Shown here: positions 12,330-23,173 of the stretch, one piece after another
How positions within the stretch are numbered: position 1 is the first letter of the stretch
Layout: each line of letters starts with the position of its first letter
From: Byssothecium circinans
Lineage: Eukaryota; Ascomycota; Dothideomycetes; Pleosporales; Massarinaceae
Reading direction: 5' to 3'
NCBI GenBank assembly: GCA_010015675.1
Contig: ML977005.1
Location: 124,001 to 188,000, forward strand
Length of the DNA stretch: 64,000 bases
Notes under the pieces: generated by a model
Database searches by the model: none
What the model was told of the DNA's origin: nothing
The model's input: only the letters and a program-made list of their open reading frames with translations
Made by a program: the position numbers and the translations under genes

Positions 12330-13206
12330 AAACTTTCAAAGAGTTGCCGAAGTTCGGTGGGTCGCATGTGAGCCCTCTTTGCGTCCCACTAACCCTTTCG
12401 GTCAGTCGCGCTTACTCACCTAAGCAGAGAATTGGTTATAGACAAGCGTGGCGATCCTGATTATAAATTTTCGAAATGGTCCAGCCTACCTATAGGGCCT
12501 TACGCGCTGCGTAAGAATAGAATACTCCCTAAGTGACCTCGTCGCTTAAGGATAGCGACATAGAAAATAAGGGAAGCAGGAGAGACGCCAGCACGCTTGC
12601 ATTCTTGTTAACAGAAAACGCTTTAGTATATATTGCCACTTCCACGTTACTATCTCGACAAAGATTTGTAAGGTATGGATATTAAAGGCGTCTACTTGGA
12701 AGAAGACGGGTCTTCGAGTTGTAAGCTGCTATGAGAACTAATAATAGCGCTAGTGAACAGCCTCCATAGAGCGCTGCTTAAGTGGGCTGAGGAGTTGGTC
12801 AAAGAGGAGTATGGAGCGGAGGTGTGGAAAAAGTGGCTTGAGAAACAAGGCACAGTAGGTCAACACCGCCGCAGCAAAGGAGGTAAGGTTTAGAGAGGGA
12901 AGTGATCGGTGTCTTTTGTCACTATGTCGGATGTTTTCCTTGTAGAGGATACATGTTTGGGTCGGGAAAGTGAAAAAGCAGGGAATGCACACGTACCGAT
13001 TGCGAAAAGACTAGCAGTAACTTCTTACATGCTTCATTTATTGTTCATCGTACGCCTCGCATACCTCTAAAAACGTTGAAGCCTCAGACACCGAGTGCCC
13101 AATTCGAGAATGCGACTTCCCTGCCATGCAAGACAATCCCTTTATCTAACAATGTTCCCCCGCCCAGCCGGAGACGTGGAAACGCGAAATGGGCAGAACA
13201 ACCCAA
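12330..13206. other. intergenic, possible coding remnant at ~12760-12890
   Basis: No intact gene is visible. On the plus strand around 12760-12890 one frame reads like protein (LLKWAEELVKEEYGAEVWKK), but no start or in-phase exon could be attached to it. The rest should be the MFS promoter and the 3' side of the kinase-like gene. Confidence 0.35.
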
Positions 13207-14124
13207 TCACACCCTTTCAAGAGACTCGATATCTCGAACCACTTCGTTGGCAGATTCATATTCCTTCTGCCAGCACTTCAAAGTGATAGCACTGCAGGCA
13301 TGTTGCTCTTGGGGAAACTGCCGGCTCGCGAATCTGTCTTCTACCTTCTCATGCCATCCGTCTTCCCCGTCGACAATATCAGGGTACACAGCATGACCCA
13401 TCATGATGAAGTAGATGGTGCACCCCAGAGCAAAGAGGTCCGTTTTGACGTCCGCATCGAAGGGATCATCTCGAGGGCAGTAGAACCTGCAAGGTTCGCC
13501 ACTCCAGCCGTCAAGGAGCACTTCGCCGTTCTCCGACAGTTGTCTTCCCTGGAAGTCGGAAAGCTTGATGTGGAGCTCCTCGTCGAGAAGTAGATTTGTG
13601 GGCTGGATGTCGCAGTGAAGAACACGCCGAGAATGGACCCATGCGACTGCCTCTGCAGTCTCTCGGCACCAGACCAGTCGCTGCTTGAGCGAAGGGGGTG
13701 GTTTGCCCGATTCGAGCATGTACTTGGCTACAGTTCCGTTTACGGCGCGTTCCAAGTAAATTCCCGTGTTCGTGAAGCCCTTGAGGGCTGTGATCCGCTC
13801 GTGTGGCCCGACAATCTCAAGAAGCTTCCTCTCCACGTCAAGACGGGTCGTGTCTTCGCCAGGGGCAAGAGGATATTTGAAGACGGTTGAATCGTCCACC
13901 TCTCCGATCCATGCGCTGGATCCTGAGGCGAGAACCTGCTTCATTCCTGGGGGATAGTAACGATAGTAATAATGAATAGTTCGGCCCTTATCGTCCACCG
14001 TAGGAATATTTTTATCGGCCGCCATAGGAAGCTGGAAGACGTGATGAAGTTGAAGAATGGCCTGCATGACCATTCGTTTGGGATTGTTTGCACCGTGCGC
14101 CAACGCGGTCAGCATGCCAAGCAT
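13207..14124 (-). CDS. protein-kinase-like protein, atypical catalytic motifs (copy 1)
   Basis: A single-exon frame of 305 aa with a kinase-fold layout: a Gly-rich-like segment LASGSSAWIGEV, a candidate ATP lysine in STVFKYP, the catalytic-loop equivalent VLHCDIQPTNLLL and the metal-loop equivalent KLSDFQGRQL. A helix-F-like TDLFALGCTIYFIMMG and a C-terminal CW motif (LKCWQKEY) follow. The Arg of HRD is replaced by Cys and the Gly of DFG by Gln, so it is a non-RD, possibly weak or inactive kinase. A later ATG at 14025 may be the real start, since the first 33 residues look unlike a kinase N-lobe. It is a tandem neighbour and paralogue of the gene at 14515-15420; both share the segment IHSRRVLH/VHSRRVLH. 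Confidence 0.75.
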   Translation of the reverse strand: MLGMLTALAHGANNPKRMVMQAILQLHHVFQLPMAADKNIPTVDDKGRTIHYYYRYYPPGMKQVLASGSSAWIGEVDDSTVFKYPLAPGEDTTRLDVERKLLEIVGPHERITALKGFTNTGIYLERAVNGTVAKYMLESGKPPPSLKQRLVWCRETAEAVAWVHSRRVLHCDIQPTNLLLDEELHIKLSDFQGRQLSENGEVLLDGWSGEPCRFYCPRDDPFDADVKTDLFALGCTIYFIMMGHAVYPDIVDGEDGWHEKVEDRFASRQFPQEQHACSAITLKCWQKEYESANEVVRDIESLERV

Positions 14125-14514
14125 GCATTACCAGCCCAGAGTATCTCTACGCAGGCAGCAACAACTGTACAAAATCTCAACATTATACGATCACCTTAAC
14201 CGCGATTCATTGATTAGCCCCAAATCCATTAATCCAATCCGTGTCACTATCAACATGTGCCACTACCTAGACCAATCGTCCTACTACAGCAAATGCAGAG
14301 CTCAAGACATTGACGTCAAGCGGAGATGGGTCGAGTGCCAAAAAGTAAAAGAAAACGGGCATTACTACCCAGATGCTTCCCCAGCCAAAGACCTGAACGG
14401 GGATGTAATTGTGACTGGGCCATCTAAACGACCAGGCTAATGTCCACAACATCCCCCTCCAATCGATCAAGTGGGTTTAAATAAGTCATTGGCTGTGGAA
14501 CTTGCTCATATACT
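14125..14514. other. spacer between the two kinase-like genes
   Basis: About 390 bp separates the start of copy 1 from the stop of copy 2, both on the minus strand. No other gene is seen. It should carry the promoter of copy 1. Confidence 0.5.
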
Positions 14515-15420
14515 TCATTGATGTAATCTCCAACGCTTCGCCCAGTGTACAATTGGAATTAAGGAAGCAGTGGTCAGGAGGAAAGGAAACCAGAATGGTC
14601 GACTAAGAATCTGAGCCCTGGGGATACGTGACTTTTTAATTACAGCTACTGTACGAATGGTCAGCATTGTGCAATTAGCCCCAGAATTTAACGCACCCTC
14701 CAACTTCACATCCAGAAGGGCTTCTTCCGTACTAGTATAGCTCTGTCTCCAACATTTCGTAATCACGTTCTTGAATGCAGAAACGCATTCTAGATCAGGA
14801 TAGCGACCTTTGGCGAAAGCAGCAGACACTTCGTGGTCGGGAAGGTCGTTGTAAGGCTTCGAACCAGTCATTATCTCATACGTAGTAGAGCCGAGAGCAA
14901 ACTGTTCGGTTCTTGTTGAGATATCTTCCCCAGGAAGTTCATGGCTTGTCTCGTAACAGATGAGCGGTGGAAGGTTATCAATGGCTGATCCGGCAAAATC
15001 ACCGAGCTTCACATTGAGATTGTTATCGAGGAAAACGTTGTTGCACGATATGTCCCCATGAAGCACGCGTCTTGAATGGATGAAACGAACGGCGTCGATA
15101 AGTTGTTCAACCCAACGAAGCCGGAGAGAAAGCGGGACTTGTTTTGTTTGCCTCGCAAGGTATTGCCTAATAGAGGTCTGGCTTGCAAATTCCAAGATGA
15201 TGGCGTTTTCCAGGACGCCAAAATATCGAACAATGCCGCTGTGGTCGCGACCAAGACGCTCGTAGATAAGCTTCTCCCTTTCCAAGAACTGTGATTCCGA
15301 AGGCGCGCAAAACTTGACAACGGCATTAAGACGTGCAACAATTGCCGTAATGCCTGCGCCAACTAGATCTTTGCTGTCTAAACCAAGTGGCCATTGTATA
15401 ACAGAGTCTTGCATAGACAT
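14515..15420 (-). CDS. protein-kinase-like protein, atypical catalytic motifs (copy 2)
   Basis: A single-exon frame of 301 aa. The motifs are ordered as in kinases: LVGAGITAIVARL (nucleotide loop), NAVVKFC (candidate ATP lysine), LERLG-type helix C, VLHGDISCNNVFLD (catalytic loop, HRD changed to HGD) and VKLGDFAGSA (DFG changed to DFA). TRTEQFALGSTTYEIMTG and ITKCWRQSYTS follow. A hydrophobic stretch near the C-terminus (FWFPFLLTTASLIPIVHW) could anchor it to a membrane, a feature absent from copy 1. The pair probably arose by tandem duplication and has diverged. Related small kinase-like proteins are expanded in many Pezizomycotina; the role is unknown. Confidence 0.75.
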   Translation of the reverse strand: MSMQDSVIQWPLGLDSKDLVGAGITAIVARLNAVVKFCAPSESQFLEREKLIYERLGRDHSGIVRYFGVLENAIILEFASQTSIRQYLARQTKQVPLSLRLRWVEQLIDAVRFIHSRRVLHGDISCNNVFLDNNLNVKLGDFAGSAIDNLPPLICYETSHELPGEDISTRTEQFALGSTTYEIMTGSKPYNDLPDHEVSAAFAKGRYPDLECVSAFKNVITKCWRQSYTSTEEALLDVKLEGALNSGANCTMLTIRTVAVIKKSRIPRAQILSRPFWFPFLLTTASLIPIVHWAKRWRLHQ

Positions 15421-15935
15421 TTAAATAGTGTTGGCGGCGGTTACGACCGAACGATTGAATGCAAGCGATTGCCTGGAGAGGTGATACGGAGGTCCGGTCG
15501 AGCCAGCCTGAAGCGGATAGTTGTAGGGAGAGACTGGGGATGGTCAGAGAGGAGGGTGGATGGAGGCGAAGGCATGGAGTAAGGGTGTGCTGGGATAGCA
15601 AGACGGGTCGCGAAGCAGGAGGCCCCTGGAATTAGAGTGATGATGCGAGGGCTGTGCTTTCCTCTGAAGCCGGCTACGGCCTGCTCCTCTCTAAATTCAC
15701 CTAAACCTAAATCCGCTCATCTTGGTGCACGTATTACATCCTCGCCAAATGCTAATATTGCTCCGACGTGAACAACATATGCATTGTGCGGGGCGGAGCG
15801 GAATTCCCTGCCTACAGCAAGACTGGCCTAACCACACTTCCACCCGGTCCTTGAGGGAGTCCCCAACCAGTACCCAAACGTGCTCATTGCTTACAGCTAT
15901 TTAACTTTCGATCCTCTGAATGCAATGTCTGCAAT
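15421..15935. other. intergenic, no gene seen
   Basis: About 500 bp upstream of kinase-like copy 2. Only short frames without recognisable features are present. Confidence 0.4.
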
Positions 15936-16644
15936 CTACGGCCTGTGAAGCAGCGTTGACTGAGTCTGGCAGCAAACGAAGCATCGGCAGTCCACACCAG
16001 CGAAATCCTCAACAACATATATGAGCAACTTGAAGTGCTCCAAGAACCCATTGTATGTCCGGTTCCAAGACTGAGAGAGCATCTCAAGTGCTTCCTCTAG
16101 CGTAATGCGACCCTTAAGAAGGGGAAGGGAATGGGTCATTCTAGGGATATGTCGTGGGTAGGATCTCAGGTAGGAGACGAAGACGGATGCGACTTGAGCG
16201 GATGGACGGTCTAGGATGTGGAGAGGCAGCCAATTGGCGTGCATGTAGGATGATGTGAGCGAGAAGCTGGACCGAACGAGGTGCTACTTCAGTACATTCT
16301 TCAGCTTTTTGACAGCCGCCTCAATATTTTCGAAAGGCTGAAGAACTGAGTCTACCGTAATTCGCTTCAATTTTGACCGTTTCTACAGTTGAAGAGATGG
16401 AGAAGACGCTTGCTGTTGGCGTATTCGCCACAGTCGGAGTGGTCGTCCAGAACAAGATTCGCGGTAGGTTCTGGGGAGTATCAAGAGATGTTGCCTTGAT
16501 GTTATCATCAGCGAAAGAACAAGAGACACGTGGAAAGTCCCGACACTTAGGGTCATGCGTTGCACGACATTGCCCAGTGATACTCACGTGACCGTCCCCG
16601 CTCACGACCTTAATCAACGCTGCGACGTGTGTCTTCTCATCCAA
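15936..16644 (-). pseudogene. degenerate frame of unknown family, one internal TAG
   Basis: On the minus strand a protein-like frame reads from about 16382 down to 15936. It begins after a CTGTAG acceptor (KRSKLKRITVDSVLQPFEN, IEAAVKKLKNVLK), hits TAG at 16286-16284, then continues in the same frame with HLVRSSFSLTSSYMHANW and LPLHILDRPSAQVASVFVSY. An upstream frame starting at 16644 (MDEKTHVAALIKVVSGDGH) ends at a GTGAGT donor and could be the first exon. The stop is one C to T change away from CAG (Gln). Family and function are not recognised. It may instead be two short unrelated frames. Confidence 0.35.
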
Positions 16645-16751
16645 GCCCTTCCTCTACTCCACTAAGCGCCTGTGACATTGTCAGCTCCAGTCGCATCGCG
16701 CTGAAGTTCACCGCAACATTTCTATCTGCTCTCTAGGATACGCAGCTCGCA

Positions 16752-17179
16752 ATGGCCGCACGCGAAATACCCTCAGATATCGCAAATGACGACACAAAGC
16801 TCAAGGCATATGCTTCACAGGAGGTACGAAACCCCTGAAACTATTTGGATATATCATGGAAGCTAAACAGTACTTGAAAAAGTTTGGCTCCGAATTTAAC
16901 GAATCCTCCTCTGAGATTGACTCCTGGACGTATTACTACGTGGATATGATCCCAGCACATGAGAAAGACCGTATCGTCGTATTCAAAGCACCAGACGAAT
17001 CGTTTCACAAACCGAAAGGGTCACCCTGGTTCGGATGCATAAGAGTCCTAGATAAGGACGACATAACGAAGATTGTATGGGATGTCGTTCAAAGAGAAGA
17101 AATGTATATAGGGCTAGTGCCAGCCGGATGTGACTTTGAGGCCATGGTGGTCGTTATAAAACTCATAACACCGAAGTAG
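16752..17179 (+). CDS. small hypothetical protein
   Basis: Exons 16752-16823 and 16871-17179 join in phase to 126 aa, with a 47-nt intron (GTACGA donor, ACAG acceptor). The protein is soluble, with no signal peptide or membrane span. The sequence runs from MAAREIPSDIANDD through SWTYYYVDMIPAHEKDRIVV to a hydrophobic end (FEAMVVVIKLITPK). No family is recognised. Support is the ATG in a leader context, in-frame splicing and even codon use. The intron is at the short end for this genome and its branch site is weak, so the first exon is less sure than the second. Confidence 0.5.
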
Positions 17180-18046
17180 CCGGGTATATTTTCGACAGGT
17201 TGAATTATCGGCCGAATCTGATTGCAATTAGCCGTGGGATCGAATGGCCAATCGAAGCGACGCGATCCTCCGTTGAGATGGTTAAGATGATTGTCTAGGG
17301 TTCTTCAGCTTTAGGTAGCCATTCATGAGACAGGCTCCAAACTTGGTCGAATATCTCTGGAGATGGCAGAAACGCAATCCCAATCGTCCCTGGACCTGTA
17401 CCTGTACCTGTCCCCGTACCTGTGGCACATTTGGCTTCAGTGCATCATTATTTCATGTAACTTTACGATCCACTTACCCATTAATTTGTTGTGATCCCGC
17501 TCTGGTATTCGCGTTGTGCGCTAGTTTTCTCCCGTCTTATGCTTGACTGTGGGTAATGCCCACAGCTGGGAATGGATCTTCCATGATTTGCATCTTGAAG
17601 CGCACCCGGAGACGGAGATTCTTCGTCACTACTTTGTCCTGCTATAATATAACATTAGACGGATGGAAGGTAATTCTGCAATCTCCGTGGGCCTGTACGG
17701 GGACTCTTGCGAGGCTCCTCAACATCTAAAGTAGTAAAACTCCCTCCAGTTCATAATATCCTTACTATAGGAAAGCTGTGTTAGCATTCAATAGAGCGTT
17801 AATACGAAGGTGAAGGATTGCAGGCAAACGCGGGGTCAAGCTGACTGAGATCTTCCTAAAGCGGCGGGCAAACCCTCCAAATTCAGCAGCGAAATTTCGC
17901 GTTAGCCTGCGTTGGGACTTCCCGAGGCCCTCCGATTATCAACAACATCTCCTTCAAAACAGGACTGACACTAGCCAAAAGGATTCCATATACCCAATAC
18001 ACAAAAAGAGATAGCAAAAAGGAAACAAATAGCCAAATCCCTCACA
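17180..18046. other. intergenic with short CCTGTA repeat
   Basis: About 870 bp with no gene seen. Around 17390-17425 there is a small hexamer-type repeat (CCTGTA/CCTGTC units). Nothing else stands out. Confidence 0.5.
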
Positions 18047-19417
18047 ATGCCACCCAACCACCTATCCTCCGAAATCCACCTTCATCAACCTCGCCCTCAC
18101 CATCATCCATCCAAATCGACGTTACCAACATACATAATATATTTCATCACCGGTAACCCAGGACTCATCGAATACTACCGCACCTTCCTCACCCATCTAT
18201 ACGGCCTCCTCGCAACCCCCACCTCCCCATTCACATCTTCCGCCTATCCCACTTTCCACGTCTTCGGCCGCAGCTTATCGGGATTCGCAACCAATCCGGT
18301 CACCAGGTCCAACAACAACCTTACCAAACCCCCACCCTATGCTCTAGAAGAACAAATCAACCATTCGCAAGAAGCGCTCGAACGCCTCGTCCATGACGTG
18401 CGCTCGAACGAGGGTGCAAAAGATGTGAGGGTTATATTAATGGGACACTCAGTCGGCGCATACATATTGCTTGAACTCACGCGGCGACTGAGAAAGAAAG
18501 CCGAGGAGTTGTCGACAGGCGAGGAGGGAGGGGAAGCAGTGAGGATAGTAGGAGGTGTGTGTTTGTTTCCCACGGTGACGCATATTGCGAAATCGGACAG
18601 TGGGAGGAAGAGCGGTGTACGTTTATTTACCACCACCTTCACCAAGTCCAGCATTCCCCAATATCTATTCATCCCATCATATGTATCCACTGCTCCAAAC
18701 ATCATCATCATCACACCCACCGCAGCCTTTCACGACAATATCTAACTCCAAACAGTGGCTCCTCAACCTCCCACCATTCGCGCACTACGCCTCCCTCGCA
18801 GCGAAAACCCTCACCTTCGCACTCCCAACCTCGTTCCTCACTTCTCTAATCCGCACCGTCCTCCGCTTTCCCCGTGATGCCGCGGACGTCACAGCTTCGT
18901 TCATCAACAGCCCTCACGGTGTTGAACAAGCACTGTAAGCCTTCCTCGAATCCCCACCCGTCATAGATACATCCCTTCCGTCTAGCATCAGAACCGCAAG
19001 CTAACCAGTACACACACACCCAGCCACATGGCCCGAGACGAAATGCTCCAAATCACCTCCGACACGTGGGACACGGAGATCTGGGGCGCCGCACACGCGT
19101 CGTCTCACGCGCACGGGCACGCGCGACCGGTTTTGCGGTTCCTGTTCGCCAAGGAGGATCACTGGGTTGCGGATGAGACGAGGGATGAATTGATTCGGAT
19201 ACGGGGAAGGAGTGTCGGTAGCGGGAAGAACATTGAAGGGGAAGAGAGTGCCAGTGAGGGCGAAGACAGCGAGGTAGAAGAGTGGAAACCGGTCATGGAG
19301 ATTGATGAGGAGGAAGGGTGGCAGCATGGCTTTTGTATTAGGGATAGTGTGCCGGTTGCTGAGAGGGTGTTTGGGTATGTGAGGGATATTGTGGAGGTGG
19401 ATCGGAGCGTACGGTAG
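18047..19417 (+). CDS. lipid droplet-associated hydrolase (LDAH/DUF2305 family)
   Basis: Exons 18047-18616, 18756-18934 and 19024-19417 give 380 aa; all junctions are in phase (introns 139 and 89 nt). It is an alpha/beta hydrolase of the LDAH type. The oxyanion-side motif FITGNPGLIEYYRTFLTHL is near residue 30 and the nucleophile elbow GHSVGAY places the catalytic Ser at residue 135. LFPTVTHIAKSDSGRKSG follows, and a late His (WQHGFCI) could complete the triad. The family acts on neutral lipids at lipid droplets (human LDAH; yeast YPR147C). A charged insert of ~45 residues near the C-terminus (GKNIEGEESASEGEDSEVEE) is lineage-specific. The stretch NLPPFAHYASLAAK after the first intron confirms the splice choice. 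Confidence 0.88.
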
Positions 19418-19604
19418 AGGGAGATGCTTGAGCTTGAAGAAGTTTGATAGTTATATATATATATATAACACTCACAAATAAATATACATCAACATAGTAT
19501 GCAAATGCGAACCGTGGCCCTCACATGCGTATATTGCCCCAAAATGCATGACTATACTACACCATACTCTAACACCAGTAAAAACTAAAGTCCAAATCGA
19601 AAAT

Positions 19605-21100
19605 CTATGTCGTCTTACTCTTACTCTTACTCTTCCTCGTCCTCTCAGTCCCAGGAGGTACTTTCAACTGTCCAAACACCAACGCACACACGGCAACCAT
19701 CCCCGCCGCACCCGTCGCATACGCCGTCTCACGACCCGCCCACCAGTACAACGAGCAGAAAATCAAAGGCCCAAGTCCGCGACCAAATTGTCCTGTTTGA
19801 ACATTAGCTCAGATCCACTGTTCTCAAAAAACACGCGATGACGACTTACCAAAACTTCTATGATTCCCCAACTTTCCACCCCTTTCATCCGCATTAGCTT
19901 CGAAACTGCTCAGACTGTTCAATCCAGTAACGACGGTCGCGCTAGTCACTGCAAGCAACGCCGCAGCTCCATACAATCCCCGCTGCGACTCCACGCGGCC
20001 GAGAAGGAGGAAGGCGACGAAGCAGCTGACAACGCCCATCTGCACCACGCGCAGCGGATGCATGCGGCGCACCACCGAGCCCTGCAGCAACGATGCAACC
20101 AATCCGATAAACCCAAGCAGTCTTCCCGTATCCTTGGACGCGTACGAGAAGAGATCATACGTCATAAACGGCAGCGAGAACTCCATGCCCGAGAAGAACA
20201 GGATGAAGATGAAGTGCGTCGCGTTGAGCAGGGTATGAGAATTCGTCCGCGCGCGAGGCTTCTCCGTCTTCGCATGCCCGTTTCCATTCGCCGACTCTTT
20301 CGCGCTGCCATTGCTCTTCGGAGCAGCCGTGGGAAGCGTCTCGGGCAGACACGCGTACAGATACAGCGTCTCGACCACGATCAAGAACAGCGAGAAGCCC
20401 GCGGCCGTGGCAAACGGGTTATCCTTCACGAGCTGAATGGAGCTCAACCACGCACCCAGCGCCGGTCCAAAGGTAAACGCAATGCTAAAGCACACGCCTA
20501 CTAGCGCCATGGTCGCGCCTCTCTGACTCTCATCACTGATATCCGCCGCAATCGCCATAGCGAGTTGGACATTTCCCTCGCTCAGACCGCCCACCACCCG
20601 ACTCGCTAGGAAGGTGCGGAAATCGGTCGCGGCCACCCACAGCGCGACGCTGAGCACATTGCCCACCATAGACCAGAGCAGCGCGGTTCTGCGGCCGTAT
20701 TTATCCGACAGCGTGCCGATTATGGGCGAAGCAATGGCTTGGAGGAGCGAGAAGAGCGAGCCGAGGGCGCCGCCGAGGAGCACGATGTCGTAGCGGTCAT
20801 TGATGGGTTTGGCGAAGGAGTTCTTGTACGTGTTTAGGCCGGCGAGGATGCGGGAGAGAATGGTGGGGGAGGTGTGGTTTTGCGCGGCTTCGTGGTCGCG
20901 GTAGAATTCGAGAAGTTTGGGGTATAGCGGGAGAATAAATGTGAAGGAAATCTGGTATCTGGTATCAGTGTGGTGTCGCAGAGTGGAGGTAGTCGGATAG
21001 CATGGGAATGACGTACGAGATCGAGCAGTAGCGATGTGAAGAGTACTCGAAGAACTTTCTTCCGCAACGCGGCGGAGACCGGCGGCGAGGGCGCAGACAT
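19605..21100 (-). CDS. MFS transporter, TetA/MFSD10-like
   Basis: Exons 21100-21017, 20951-19850 and 19792-19605 join in phase to 457 aa. The hallmark loop 2-3 motif of the major facilitator superfamily is present (GTLSDKYGRRTALLWS), followed by SRVVGGLSEGNVQLAMAIAA and GPALGAWLSS. A cytosolic linker of low complexity (AAPKSNGSAKESANGNGHAK) separates the two halves. The pattern resembles the tetracycline-resistance-like eukaryotic branch (MFSD10-type), which may export organic anions, but the substrate is unknown. The last exon adds helices 11-12 (GLGPLIFCSLYWWAGRE) and a Lys/Ser-rich tail. Confidence 0.85.
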
Positions 21101-21739
21101 TTTGCTCTTCGAGTAGTGAACGGGTCGAACTGAGTAGGAACTCGCGGACGCTGGTGGTTAAATGGGTAACAGCGCCCAGGTACGCATACGTATACGTCTT
21201 CTTCGCGTGTCGCGATCGAACGACCCAAACGGTTCGATTGGGAACGAAGAACGGGATCAGCGTCTATATTAAGAAACAAAGGCCTAAGAAGAAGAAATGG
21301 GTAGACGAGGGAAAAGAGAGTACGAAGCTCTAGGCCGGCCTAGTCGTACACAAGTACAGCTTTCCGAACTCAGATCAGCTCAGCTCAAAGAATACGGTGC
21401 CGGTGGCTCGTCTACTACGTCGATATTCGGATCGTGCTATGTTCCGTCGTTGCCGCCGCCATGCTGTTCGGCCGAGCAGATGAGACGAATGTACGCCGAT
21501 CATACATTCTGGCTGGATGCGTTGGGTATAGCGCGCTACCAGGAGTGGAGTGGTTGAAACAATAGACAATAATGGATGAAGCCTGAGGCTCCGTCATAGC
21601 CGATTTTTGTTTCGAAACACCACTCCCTGTTTCATCGCCTTTCAGAGTGTTAGCGTGATGCGCACGTGAATAATCATGCATGCGCCGAGTTGGTGTCGTT
21701 CAGACGTCGGGTAGCTCGTAGGGTAAAAGCCGAGGCACT
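21101..21739. other. intergenic upstream of the MFS gene
   Basis: About 640 bp. A short plus-strand frame at 21297-21557 has no family resemblance. No repeat or RNA gene was found. Confidence 0.4.
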
Positions 21740-22307
21740 CCCGTTTTCGATGGAACCTCAACCTCACTCGTTACTAAGGGCCATGTGAGCATCCACTCTG
21801 AGTGTGTAGAGGCGCATCAAGACTGTTCAATTCCATATGTTCAACTCTTCCCATTGATCCCTTAGGTTGGTCGCACGCATATGATAGCCACAAGGCACGA
21901 GGCTCCTACACCAGTCCAGTAGGTAAACTAATCAAGCCCTATCACCCATGTGTTCGACTAATTAGGTGTACATGTAATGCACGGCGGTGCCGCGGGCATC
22001 ATATTCGACGTGGCGGGAAGCACTGCACTCTGGTCTGCCGCAAAACTGGGCTACTGGGAGTTCATGGGCGGCAGTGACGCAATCACTTGATATCTCGTAC
22101 TTGAAAGCCGTGCCCATAGGTATAGTGCGTCTCTCGAGTCACGTGGTATCTGTCGAGAAACAGATGGCCATCATACGCGGCGTGATGACGAGTTTGGACG
22201 GCAAGACTATGTACTGTACTGTGGGGCATCATAAGGTGAATGCGCCGGTACTGGAACCGCGTCGGAAGGTCAGGATACCGTGGGATGAGGAGTTTGACAG
22301 GGAGTGA
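21740..22307 (+). pseudogene. hotdog-fold (4HBT/PaaI-type) thioesterase, frameshifted
   Basis: Two frames together spell the hotdog thioesterase core. From ~21962 comes LGVHVMHGGAAGIIFDVAGS and STALWSAAKLGYWEFMGG (HGG and the acidic residue of the active site present). One frame over, from 22074, comes VTQSLDISYLKAVPIGIVRL, VEKQMAIIRGVMTSLDGK and HHKVNAPVLEPRRKV, ending TGA at 22305-22307. The shift lies at about 22067-22074 and fits one extra base in a GGCGGCA run; there are no GT-AG ends there for an intron. Upstream at ~21740-21770 a fragment reading FRWNLNLTRY may be the lost N-terminal exon. The family hydrolyses acyl-CoA or phenylacetyl-CoA-type thioesters. A sequencing error at the shift is the main alternative. 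Confidence 0.6.
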
Positions 22308-22467
22308 AAGACGAAGGCGAAGATATGAGTATGCATTACCGGAATGCTGTATTACGATGTACTGTACATGTACGAACGTTCAGTAGCAGTCAAGCTTGCA
22401 GCCCTAATATATCCTAGAAGTACTCCTACAGATAGCTGACACAGAATTCCTACCTCAACAACATCCC

Positions 22468-22965
22468 TCAATACCGAGCATACGCCTTGGCCGCTATTCC
22501 GTCCCAATCCCTCTGCAGATCCCCAGCCTCACTGGGCCCCTCCATCCTCGCACCCCTAATCCACAACGTCCCCTCACCTGGCACGTTATCCAATACACCT
22601 TCCATCCACACACTCTCCCGATCCCCGTAGAACGTCACACTCCCCTTACACACCTTCCTGAACTCCCGCTGACCTGTCTCGACATCGTGCATTCGCCAAT
22701 CAAAAGTGCAAGGGTGATTGACTGTTTCTTAACCTGAGATGGGTCCGGGAGACATGCGAATAATGAAGTCGCAGGGGCCTTTGGAAAAGGTCGCCCACCA
22801 CGTCCTGCGGCTGCTGTTGAGGTAGAGTTTGAGGATGGCGTCCTCGTGATCACAGTCGTCGAGATAATAATCACCGCTGATTGTGATGAAGTCGTCTTCG
22901 CGGTCTTCTTGCTTGATCTCCTGCTTGATGCGCTGGGGTGAAGGGCTGTACTCTTGCTTGAAATT
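22468..22965 (-). pseudogene. unknown protein frame with one in-frame TAA
   Basis: Read on the minus strand, one frame from 22965 to 22468 looks coding throughout, apart from a TAA at 22731-22729. Before the stop: NFKQEYSPSPQRIKQEIKQE, an acidic stretch, then AILKLYLNSSRRTWWATFSK and GPCDFIIRMSPGPISG. After it: ETVNHPCTFDWRMHDVETGQ, VTFYGDRESVWMEGVLDN and AGDLQRDWDGIAAKAYARY. A CTAG acceptor precedes the first part, so an upstream exon is likely but was not found. The stop is one C to T change from CAA (Gln). The N-terminal part has three PsiKxE-type SUMO sites in ~15 residues (FKQE, IKQE, IKQE). No family is recognised. It could be a real gene with a read error, or a recent null allele. Confidence 0.5.
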
Positions 22966-23173
22966 CTAGATGCCGCACTCAAGAAGGTGAGGTCGCAGCT
23001 ATGACGTGCTATGCAAATCGGAAGTCAGGTAGGTACCGCGTGCTCAGGTGCCTACATATTGGCAGGAGCACCTCATTGATACGTTGCGCAAGGGACCTTA
23101 AATGATCCAAGGAGTTCTTCCTGAACAGATTTGATTACTTTTGAGACGCAACACATAACACAAGCACTCTTCA

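Noticed and set aside
12676..12900. Possible two-exon gene on the plus strand (MDIKGVYLEEDGSSS, then LLKWAEELVKEEYG)
   Set aside because: The second part looks like protein, but the donor after the first part does not join it in phase, and no stop-bounded whole gene could be built.
4816..14124. A secondary-metabolite gene cluster
   Set aside because: A regulator and an MFS transporter are present, but there is no polyketide synthase, peptide synthetase, terpene synthase or tailoring set in the window.
21297..21557. 86-codon plus-strand frame (MGRRGKREYEALGRP on)
   Set aside because: No family likeness and no relation to the thioesterase remnant downstream; likely chance.
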